Shown here piece after piece: positions 1 through 9,775 of a stretch of 64,000 nt of DNA (position 1 is its first letter; every line of letters starts with the position of its first letter). A model generated the notes under the pieces. That model was not told the origin of the DNA. It searched no databases and worked only from the letters and a program-made list of their open reading frames with translations. The translations under genes were made by a program, and so were the position numbers. This DNA comes from Mesocentrotus franciscanus (Eukaryota; Echinodermata; Echinoidea; Camarodonta; Strongylocentrotidae): the NCBI GenBank assembly GCA_037976565.1, contig CP137682.1:20180751-20244750 (forward strand). The letters run 5' to 3'.

Positions 1-91
1 CCCCTGCATGGTTATTCAGACTTTATCGAATGTGAGTCATATGGAGCGTAAGCAATTGCTTTATGTAATGACTAGGATAGCCCCCTGCTAG

Positions 92-120
92 ACTCTCTCT
101 CTCTCTCTCTCTCTCTCTCT
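92..120 (+). repeat. CT microsatellite
   Basis: About 14 CT units, roughly 290 bases upstream of the exon-like ORF at 408. Confidence 0.95.
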
Positions 121-407
121 GGCTGTCTGACTGACTGCCTGACCCCCTTCCTTCAGTCCAGGGCGCTTGCCAAGGATTCGTCACTTTGCACAACCTAAAA
201 CCTGACTTAACTCGGCATTAACTCCCAGCAAACTCAGTCAAAGAGGACAAAAACAAGAGGGAAAATCTTGGCAGTTGATAGTTTAATCAGAGGGAGTTTT
301 CTCTGTGCAATCAAAGAGGGGCAGCCATTAAGGGAGATTTAGATTGAGATTTTAGCAGTCTATGTTCTTGCGATTGGTTGTTGAGCAGTGAGTGGATAAA
401 AGTCAGT

Positions 408-557
408 ATGTACCGATACACTATAATGTATCAGCTGGAGCAAAAGCGGATGGAGCAGGAAAAGCGCAGCCGAGAGCGTCGAATTCGTCAAGCCGCACCG
501 ATTAAAAAGGTCGATAACAAGGAAGCGACTCTCAGACAAGGCCGCGTGCAAGTTTGG
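408..557 (+). CDS. Candidate first coding exon, uncharacterised basic/coiled-coil 50-aa segment
   Basis: ATG at 408 opens 50 codons ending at a plausible donor (TGG|GTAAAT, GT at 558-559). The peptide starts MYRYTIMYQLEQKRMEQEKR and is rich in E, K, R and Q. CpG content is higher than in the surrounding sequence, which favours real coding. The frame stays open past the donor, so the end is uncertain. The donor is in phase 0, the same phase as the AGTRAP exon at 8837, so splicing would be in frame. However, the peptide does not resemble the short AGTRAP N terminus. It may instead be the first exon of another gene, or non-coding. An in-frame TTG upstream at 378 is an unlikely start. Confidence 0.33.
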
Positions 558-1299
558 GTAAATGCCGTCTTTTTCTTTTTGGTGCTTGAGAAGTTAACGT
601 GGATCCTGTGTTTTTGTTCCGCTCTCTTTCCTTTCATTTGTGGAAGCACCGAAGTTGTTGCTTGATCATGTCGCCTCGTGCTAGAGTTCTAAATTGTGAA
701 GGCAGTTGTTGCGACTTTGTTGAAGTGGCAGAGCCGGTGCTTGTTAAAATTGCTTCAACAGTAAGAGCTTACAGTTTTTCATCAGATGAAGCTGCCATGT
801 ACAGTCATAAAGTCTTAATGCATGACAATTCATAAGCAAAACAATGCATTGTATTTCTTTTGAGATGGCTCGATCTGCCATATTTCACCCGATGAATGCT
901 ACTCATTTGTGAGGAATTTGAATGATATGGTTCTATACATTCAATGTCAAGTCATGAATTATGAATACAATTCATGAATGTAGTGCAATAAAATTGCTAT
1001 TGTTGTATTATATTTTAGTTAATTATGCCAGGATTAGGGAATATTATCATTGTTTGTTAATTACAGTACTGCAGAGTGAAAACTATATCAAGTTGCAATT
1101 TTATTCCATCCATTGAACTGTAAATGATTACTTCACCAAATTCAACCATATCTTACTATAGTTAGGTTCAGACTTCAGAATTCCATGATATGGTGTTAAA
1201 AGGACAAACATAATGTTTTTCATAACAAATGCTTGATTGAGTTGCAATATTGTTCTGTGTCGCCCTTTAGCTTTTTATAATCTACTCACTTTCACAAAA

Positions 1300-1679
1300 G
1301 GACCATTTACAGAGCCCAAAAACCATTTTGAAAAATTGTTGATTTCATGGACTGCCATTTACACTACTGGAAAACCCCATCAAAAATGTTGATGTTTGCT
1401 CATTCCGATTGTTTGGTGAGTAATGCGCACCTTGACTTGTCGCTGCTTTGCATGGGATCACATGGAAGCGAAGAGAGTCACGGAAAACACGGAATCATAC
1501 CAAAGTTTCGAGAGCGGGCATTTACACTGCAAAAATAGGTGAAAGTTTGGCAGGTATTTCAAAAAGCTCCAGAGGTGCTTCTTTCACACTCCAGTGGTGG
1601 ATTTCTCGATTTTGGTTTTTCGTCAAAAACTGTAATGTGAGAAAAATCATCAAGTTTTCATTGCAGTGTAAATGCAGCT
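1300..1679 (+). repeat. Dispersed CATTTACACTGC repeat, copy 1
   Basis: About 380 bp sharing CATTTACACTACTGG, GACTTGTCGCTGCT, CATTTACACTGCAAAAA and a terminal GCAGTGTAAATGCAGCT with the copy at 13000. The ends are loosely inverted (CCATTTACA / GTAAATG), suggesting a DNA transposon relic. Its small ORFs are not genes. Confidence 0.65.
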
Positions 1680-2277
1680 AAATGTAGAGCATGAGACAGA
1701 TGTCAGACTTGGGGTCCAATCAATTAGACGCTGGCTGTAGAATCTTGGGTACCCTGTAATCAAGATAAATACACAAGGAGACCGAGGCCTGGCCGACAAG
1801 TTTACTGCATGGGGTGTGAATTAGGATTAACAAGGTTGATAATTGACTGAGTGACTGAGCGTTATTGATATTTCCTTCAATTCCAGCTAGTTATAGACAT
1901 ATAGGCTCGTATTCATAAATGCGGTCTACTGATTTATGGAGCACCAAGTGTGTCAAGCTCTGTACTTTGTATGTACAACAGATTACTGTATACAAAATAA
2001 AAAAGCAACATGAATCCAGTTGATTGGGTTGTGTAAATTTTGACAATTTTGGTCACGATTGATGATGATTTGCCTTTTGGGCGGTTCCGTGCAATATGTC
2101 CTGTATGACATATGGTTTTTTGCTTCCATGAATGAAAAATCTCAGGCTAAAAAAGGGCTAATGGTATTGATATGAGAAAGCACTTGAATTGCATTCAATG
2201 GTCATGTAAAGAGATTCTTTATTTTTAGATGAAATGTGTAAATAGGAGAGAGAGAGAGATATGGGACAAACTGCACA

Positions 2278-2416
2278 GGACCCTATTTCATGAAGCTTGC
2301 TATCAATAACAAATGCTAAATTTCTACGATAAATTTGCTCTCAGCCAATCAAATGCCACTATTTCAGTAGCTTGTAGCAGTTATTGTTAATTGTTATTGA
2401 TATGCAACATGGTCCA
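2278..2416. repeat. Weak fold-back repeat
   Basis: GGACCCTATTTCATGAAGC and GCTATCAATAACAA on the left mirror TTGTTATTGATATGCAACAT and GGTCC on the right. The arms are degraded. Its design resembles the hairpin at 42039. Confidence 0.45.
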
Positions 2417-3189
2417 GAAATGCCCTTTTGGCCTTTTCTTTTTGCCACAATTTCATGGAGTCCAATTTTCATGTCTTTATGAATCATGTGCAGATGTTTC
2501 CACCAGATGGTCAGGGACAATATTTGAGCAATTCATCTATCGAAAAGTATGATATTTCTTCCAAATCTGATCAACATTCTATAGTATACATGCAGGCTAT
2601 AATCTGATGAACTTTTTATAGGCTATGCATTATTGTAGGTATTGTATGTGTACAGAGGCTACAGCCCACAAAACCGACGGCCCACTATAGTTCAACAAAA
2701 ACAACATTTTGAGGGTTCACTTGACTGGTACTTACAGCTTTAAAAGCTTTACTAGTCAGCATTTGATATCCTCTCTATTTTTATGAAATTCTACAGCAGA
2801 GTCATTTCCTTTATGGGGTTTTATAACATTTATAGCTTTTTCCAATGTTCCCAGGGCATAAAAGTAACTGTCTTAAAGACCATTTCAAAAGATTTAGTAA
2901 GTTACATGTATACTTGTAAAAATATATTTAGAAAAAAAAGTATCATCAAACTTCTGTTGCTTGTCATTCATCAAAGTTTATTGACGGAGTAGAGGTTTGC
3001 TTATGTGTACTTTTACTGAAAATTCAATAAGACTTCTCAAAAGTTGAAGTTTACTACTAAGTGATGTAATTTCCCTAGTCATTTCCCCCATTTTGTCATA
3101 TGCTGAAAGACTGAGTTCAGAATAACTTTGGGAAAAGATATCAGCTCTGAAGGATGCAAGACTTGAAGTGACCGAAATTGATTGCATTA

Positions 3190-3543
3190 CAGGAAAATTT
3201 GAGTATTGGTCATGTCATGACATTGTGAAAGGAACTGACTGTTGTTGATTATGTAGTACATAAAAGTTGTTTCGTTTATATTTTTTGTAATGAGGTGTTT
3301 TGGAGGGATCAAGATGAAAATAATTTGACTCGGTCTTGCAGAGAATCACATGCACTGCACAAAAGTGGGTATATTGGAATATAGGCACACGTGTTTAGCC
3401 CATTTTTCAGCTCTTTTTTCTCGTCATATTTTCGACTCTTAGGACATTTGAAGAGCAATATTTTTAGGGGACATTTCAATTATGATATTAATCAAAAATT
3501 ACATACAAAGAATGAAAAAACCAAAACTCCACCTCCTCTTTAA
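3190..3543 (+). mobile_element. Diverged family T4 copy
   Basis: It has TATTGGTCATGTCATGACAT, GTGAAAGGAACTGACTG and a right end AAACTCCACCTCCTCTTTAA, matching the family end. Its interior is diverged. Confidence 0.5.
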
Positions 3544-4037
3544 ACCATGCTTCCAATTCTACTTTGCCCTTCTCACCTCCGGTGATAAATTTAGAATATA
3601 TGAAACCCTGGAATTGAAGCAAAACCTGACTTTCCTCATATCCTGCTTCCTAAACCAATTTTGGGTGAGAAAGGAATCCAAACAGATGGGAAGGAGGGCT
3701 ATAAAGCTGATAGGATCCAAGAAAATTGTAGTGTGAATAGGCTAAGTGTGACCAGGTTTTTTGTTTTATTAGATCAGTACTAGGCTAGTCTTTAGTCTTA
3801 TAGATCAATGGGAAAGATTGTTTAGGTATTTTCAGAATATAGTACCTCTCTCCTCCAGTCTGAAAAAATAATAATTTATTGACTATCACATTGTAGCTAA
3901 TTTCCTCCTGAAATTTATGCCAGACCTTGCAAGCTTTATAAAAACAACTGTGTCCATTAAGTGGAGTTTGACATGCAGGTATTTCCCGTGAAGAACAATT
4001 TATGAAAGCAATGCAAAAGGTGGTTGCAACATACATG

Positions 4038-4126
4038 TTGTCTGTTTGGAGCTAGAAGGGCAACTCTTTATATTTACTTTAACACATACCGGTACTTTAT
4101 GCCCTTCTGGCATCAAACAGACGACG
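4038..4126. repeat. ~80-bp hairpin repeat H, copy 1
   Basis: Inverted arms GTCTGTTTGGAGCTAGAAGG and CCTTCTGGCATCAAACAGAC around a short loop. Confidence 0.7.
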
Positions 4127-4360
4127 GTTAAGTCACAGAATTGCCAATTTATGTTGAATCACAGATTAAAAACTTCATATCTTTTCTGTCCTTTATATAG
4201 CATTTTCCTTAAACAACTGGAGAATACCCCACCACACAATTTTAACCCCTAATCCTAACCCTAACCCTGAAACTGACCTTATCCTAAACAATGACCCTAT
4301 TACTCTAAACCTAATACCTTGTACTGATTCATGTCACATTGTCAGGTATTCTGCAGTTAA

Positions 4361-4698
4361 ATAATATAATAATCTGGATTTATATAGCGCTTAATACGGA
4401 ATACCCTCTCTAAATGCTTTACAGATATTATTACCTCGGTCATCGGATTCATTCACACACAATGTGCACCATCTCGACGTCCTAGGGAGTATTCCTACCA
4501 TATGGTCACTGTGAGGGCATAGGCAATTACTAACACAAATGCTTTCATCATCGTACCAGGTCCCCATTTCCGATCTCTTGGGTATTGAGTGGCAAATGTA
4601 GATTAATGCCTTGCCAAAGGACATTAGTGCCATGTCCGGGATCGAACCACCACCTTTGAATTTCAAGTCAAGTGCTTAAACCACTCCACTACGACACT
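4361..4698 (-). mobile_element. tRNA-derived SINE
   Basis: Read on the minus strand, the head carries perfect RNA polymerase III boxes: A box TAGTGGAGTGG (4691-4681) and B box GGTTCGATCCC (4648-4638), spaced as in a tRNA. The body follows, and a tail ending GCGCTATATAAATCCAGATT and AT-rich repeats at about 4361. The tRNA part is decayed, so it is not a functional tRNA gene. Confidence 0.82.
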
Positions 4699-4703
4699 TC
4701 TAC

Positions 4704-4942
4704 TTAAAGGGCAAGTCTGGCCCATTTGCAAGTTGAATTGAATAAATAGTAAAAAATTAAACAAACAAAACAACTTGCTAATTGGCATATATATAGCCTG
4801 TGTGATACATATGACTGTTTCATGAAATTATGCAAAACTTTAAAATTCCATAACTTTCTTATTTTTCATCTGATTTTGATAAAAAATTTCATAGTTTTGC
4901 CATTTAAGTTTTCTCTATTGATCAGACAGAATTGCACTTTAA
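4704..4942. mobile_element. Truncated T3-type element between TTAA sites
   Basis: It begins TTAAAGGGCAAGTCTGGCCC and ends GCACTTTAA. The right arm has the family's CATAACTTTCTTATTTTTCA and TCTGATTTTGAT motifs. The central part is missing. It abuts the SINE head at 4698. Confidence 0.6.
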
Positions 4943-5848
4943 ACCTTTGTTTTACATGTTTATTTTAGTGGGTCAGTTTGATACAGTACTTGGTGACCCT
5001 TAATGACCTTTCCAATTTATGTCTTGATGACGCAATCCATGTAATGTACATGCTAATGTAGGAAACCATTGATTGAGAAGACTAATCATGTTAATGAAGT
5101 AGTAGGCCTCTGTCGCCTTGGTTGGTTTGTTGGTTATGGATACGTCCTTATCAATTAACAAATTCTTATAACCTTGATGTATCATGTCTTTATCCATTTG
5201 ACACCCTTTGAACTACATGTACTTATAGCAGTTCAAATTCCCCTTTTTATGTATGTTTTTTTTAAAACATTTTTGCATTATCTTTTGATCTTTGATCCAG
5301 AATGATATGAATTAAACACTTTATAGATGAGCAGGAATCACAGGAATTTGAGTCATGTTTGTGTTGCAGATATCATGCTGTTTATGAGTAAGAGCAGTTT
5401 AATTGAAAATAAGCAAAGTCTCTACATTGGCAACACTAAGTGGAATCTGCCAGTTTATAATTTTAACCTAAAATGGCACGTATACAACTGTGCCCCATGA
5501 GACTGACAAAACATACAGTGTAAGGGAAAATAGAAAGAAATTGGTCTTGTGAGCCATCAGTCTATAGTGAACCCTCTGAAAAGTGGCTGTTAGTCTTGTG
5601 GGCCGTGACAGCCGTCTGTCAGTCATCCCTCAAAAAAGCCCTCAGAAGGATTGGAAGATGGACCTTGGTAGCCTCATGGGCTGTAGCCATTTTGATTATG
5701 ATTCAAATCAAATTACCTGGATGTAAGTGGACTCCAAAAAATGTCGTTGTCAAATTCAATTGAGAGAGAAATCTTCAGATTGCTCAAGATCTGAAAGTAT
5801 GAACAGCTCCTCAAGAAGGGAGTGAAAATGTTCACTCTTTCAACCTCA

Positions 5849-6600
5849 TTAAAGGGGTAGTCCACCCTGACCGTTAGCTGGTATTACTTCAAGCATAATA
5901 ATGAGAGAAACAAATTGGTGAAAGTTTGAGCAATGTCCGATTAAAGATAGGCAAGTTATGAATTTTTTAAGTTGTTATCAGTAAATCACCAGTTGGCAAC
6001 ACTATGACGTATCTTGCAAGGTTCTCTCCCGGCCCCCCCACTTCGGGGTCGGAATGACTGCATGCGTGTTACCAAAATGTCCGGTAAAGGGGTACTTTTC
6101 ACGCACCAAAGTCTGGCTCGTACATACACAAAATTGACTTTACACACCGGACTTAGGGGTGTTTTCAAAAGGAGGAACACGCATATGCACCCTAAATAAC
6201 AATGAGTGGGGCCGGGGTTCTCTCCAATTTGCTCTGTACAGAATCTTTCATTTTCTTACTTATTGATGACAAAGTAGATTTGTTACATACAGGGGTTGTA
6301 TATAAACATATATATTTGCAATAGTCATACTTGGTATGAATGCATGATTGTAAATTTTCTTGAGGGAAAATATAACTTTTTTTTTTTTTTTTTTTTTTAA
6401 GTACGGAGCAAATGGGTTGGGAACTCGCAAGATACGTCACAGAGTTTGCCAATTTGTGTTTGATTGATCGCAACTTAAAAAAATACATAACTTTCTTCTT
6501 ATTTTGAATTGGATTTTGCTAAAACTTTCACTGGCCTGTTCAGCTCTTTTTTCTGCTTCTACTAAAACCGACTTAATAGTAGGGTGGACTTCCCCTTTGA
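5849..6600. mobile_element. TTAA-type long-inverted-repeat element, family T3 copy 1
   Basis: It runs from TTAAAGGGGTAGTCCACCCT to AGGGTGGACTTCCCCTTTGA. The arms of about 150 bp are imperfect inverted repeats, with TTGGCAACACTATGACGTAT on one side and GATACGTCACAGAGTTTGCC on the other. The centre holds a G/C-rich stretch and a 22-base T run. Small ORFs inside it are artefacts. Confidence 0.78.
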
Positions 6601-7786
6601 CTTCACTTTGCGGTGGAAGTATCTCACAAGATTTTAAAAGAGTTGCAATCACTTAGCGTGGGATGTACTTTGTAAGCTGATGGTGTGAAATGTCTAACAT
6701 CTGTGAGTGGGTGGTGATGTGATTTATCGAGACAATGAATTAAATTGATATTGGTGAGGCCTTCTTGAGTTTAAAGCCATGCTTGGTACATTTAGATGTA
6801 AAATTAAACACTTTCACACTGTCACTTTTTATTGATTTATCAGTTGCGCAATTAATGTATTTTTGTGTAAATGATAAAGATGCAAGCGTATTATTTTGTC
6901 TGGAGGTTACATGTTTATGTACATGAATAGGCAATTAGTAACTTGTTTTTGTTTTCTTGTTCATATACTCAAAAAATGTATTCCAAATTGTATTATTTGG
7001 GGTAGTTTTTGCAGTTTTCTTTTAAAGTGGGTCCCTGTCACAGTCACACTCACACTCAATCTAATGTTGGACAGACAAGGATGAATGTAGATTTTAAGGA
7101 AAGGGAAACGCTAACCTTTTTCTATCATCTTATTTATTATTTGACAGATTTGTCTCCTATATACTCCAAGAGATTATCTACATCAATATGAATGTAATCC
7201 CAATGGTCATTTAAAGAAAAAATGCCTAGATATTACATACAAAATGATAAGATCATGATCACATATTGTGAAATGTTTATGTCTTAACGCCCACTTATTA
7301 GCATGAGGGTAATGTAATAGTCACATGGTACATGTATCCCTATGTGCTCTTCTTGTTGGCTTGAGTTACAGTATGGCTTGTGTAAGTTTTGAGTTCCTTG
7401 GGACTTTAAGAAATCAGAGATGTGCCTATCACATTAATGAAAGATATATGATGTGTGCTGATGGATGTTTTGATCATATCAGTACTATGTATCCATTTTC
7501 TTTTAAGGAAGTGTAATGTTTATATGATAAATGTTCAAGTTATGTTTTAAGAATGCTGGGCTTCTTAAATGTACATGTATCTTATTGCAAGGGAAGGGTC
7601 TTGTTGCGTGCATGTTCTACATTCCTGTTTTAAGTTTATATCATGATAGCCTGCCGCCAACCCCCTCCCCAAAATAACAACACAACCTTCTAAAACTGTG
7701 TGTACTTTGGATGGACATTGTGTAGATTTCATACCAATTACACAATAACAATGCAGATGGTGGCCAGTCATCTTACCCCGTGTCCA

Positions 7787-8297
7787 CACACAACACTTTC
7801 CGTGATTAGGGGTGATTAGTTATACCATTTCGGGATAGTTATACAATAAAATTGTGTGTGTGGACGCTTACTAACGATACGTCATTATAAAAACGTATAA
7901 CGAAACGCAGGTTTGGGCATCGTTTCGAACTAGAACTCAATAAAGAATCATGTCTAATCACGCCTAATCACGGAATGTGTTGTGTGTGGACGTAACTAGT
8001 ATAACTAACAGTATAAGTGGGCGGGGCTTAACATGACCTCGCGCGAAAGGAGATGTACTGACCTCTCATTTCCGCTTCCATTTCATGACCGCAGTAGCAA
8101 ACTGCGCACCTATACGACATTTCGCTGTAGAGTTTCGGGATTCCTTTCTTGTGTGTGTGGACACCATGGAATTTATACGATGATTCTTTATACAAGGTTT
8201 CTTGTGTGTGGACACCCTGACATTTATACGTTGATTCTTTATACGACGTTTCGTTATAGAGTTTCGGGATAATTTTTCTTGTGTGTGGACACGCTGT
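7787..8297. mobile_element. Composite inverted-repeat element with GTGTGTGGAC modules
   Basis: The outer ends GTGTCCACACACAA and TTGTGTGTGGACAC are inverted. Inside, CACTTTCCGTGATTAGG is mirrored by CCTAATCACGGAATGTG at about 7957, and GTTTCGTTATAGAGTTTCGG-like blocks repeat in direct orientation near 8110 and 8250. It appears to be two related fold-back units side by side. Confidence 0.6.
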
Positions 8298-8481
8298 TAC
8301 TCTTTTCTCCACTTACCTGCATTATTCTACTTTGGAGCTGGTCCTATATTACTGATAATGATCACAGTTGCAATAATTTTATTTCAAATTCAAATCTCCT
8401 GAAGTTTATGTAGAAAAGGTATTGAATCATAGAAATTTGCTTATTAGCATAAATCAGTAAGAAATGCTAATAAGACAATAC

Positions 8482-8651
8482 CACTGAAACCTGTATATAT
8501 AAAGACTACTCAAAAAAAGACAAGGAAATCAGTCTTTATAGGCAGGTGGTCTTTAGGTACAGGTTCTTTTAGTACATGTGGCAATGTCATTAGCGTTCAA
8601 GGGAAACAGAAAATGTGGTCTTTCTGTGGTTGCTATATAGCAGGTTTGACT
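8482..8651. mobile_element. CAGTNAAACCTG element copy
   Basis: CACTGAAACCTGTATATA to GCAGGTTTGACTAG, with internal GGTGGTCTTTAGGTACAGG and TTCAAGGGAAACAGAAAATG. It lies upstream of AGTRAP exon 2. Confidence 0.7.
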
Positions 8652-8836
8652 AGTTGTATTTGTGGTTATCGATGATACAGTACAGGCCTCTAGATATGTA
8701 AAAAGTGCATTTTTTTAAACCAGTTATCAGAAAAGAGCAAGGAGATGGAGCCAACTGAGAGAGTGATAGAAAAATTAATTATTGATGATAAATGATAACA
8801 TTTTATAAATGTTCCTGCTTCTCATTCATTTTACAG

Positions 8837-8871
8837 GTGGTGGTTGGAGTCCAGTTTGTTTTAACAGTATG
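8837..8871 (+). CDS. AGTRAP: AGTRAP exon 2 (first membrane segment)
   Basis: The acceptor is TTTTACAG and the donor TATG|GTAAGT. The 35 bp begin in phase 0 and encode VVVGVQFVLTV plus the first two bases of a Trp codon. A CT-rich microsatellite starts within about 15 bases of the donor. Confidence 0.85.
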
Positions 8872-9744
8872 GTAAGTATTTATCTCTCTATTTCTCTCTT
8901 TCTCTCTTTCTCTCTCTTTCTCTCTCTCTCTCTCTCCCTCCCTCCCCTCTCTTTCTCTCTCTTTCTCCCTCTCTCTCCCTCCCTCCCTCTCCCTCCCCCT
9001 CTCTCTATGTTACATCCATTTCATTAATATTTGTGAAGGATAACCAATTTCTAGTGTCAATTTGCCTTTCATCTATGGTGTACACATCTTTGAAATGGCT
9101 CTGATTGCTCCTGCCTCCTTGAACTTCCAGATGTCACTGCAAATAAACATTATATTTCATGTCACTTTAGTGTACATGCTTGTTGCCCTGTAGATTTACA
9201 ATGTAGTTGTTGAAAATATTAGTGGACATAAAGGTCATTATTTTTTCCAATCTTGTTAGCTGTACATTACAAATTGAGCAAAAATTGCCCAAGTGAGGTC
9301 TAAATATCTTTCATTGGTATTAAAATGAGACCAAAATGTCAGTCTAAATGTACATGTAGCCTAACATCAACCTTGCATAAAAATGTTTTCCCCATATTTT
9401 GTTCTGACATCCATTTAAGTTATAGATGGCCATTTGATGAAATTGCCTGCAAAATGTATAGCTTGGATCTCTTAGAATAGAAGATAATGACATGAGTTAT
9501 AAGAATGTCCTCAGCAAGCGAGATAGAAAGTGAGATTTGGACATGAAGAAAAGGAGAAGAGGAAGAAGAAGAAGAAGAATAAGAAGGAGGAGGAGGAGGA
9601 GGAGGAGGAGGAGAAGAAGGAGAAGAAGGAGAAGGAGAAGGAGAAGGAGAAGGAGAAGGAGAAGGAGAAGGAGAAGGAGAAGGAGAAGGAGAAGGAGAAG
9701 GAGAAGGAGAAGGAGAAGGAGAAGAAGAAGAAGAAGAAGAAGAA

Positions 9745-9775
<31 letters not shown>

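Noticed and set aside
4381..4698. tRNA gene on the minus strand
   Set aside because: Both Pol III boxes are present but the acceptor stem does not close and a long body follows, so it is a SINE.
7366..7382. ATGGCTTGT followed by GTAAGT as a possible missing AGTRAP first exon
   Set aside because: The phase would fit, but it would give only three residues and lacks the NLK-type end; a chance donor is as likely.
8028..8312. 94-aa minus-strand ORF with repeated YKESTYKCQGVHTQ-like units
   Set aside because: It lies wholly in the GTGTGTGGAC repeat element; the peptide repeats reflect DNA repeats.
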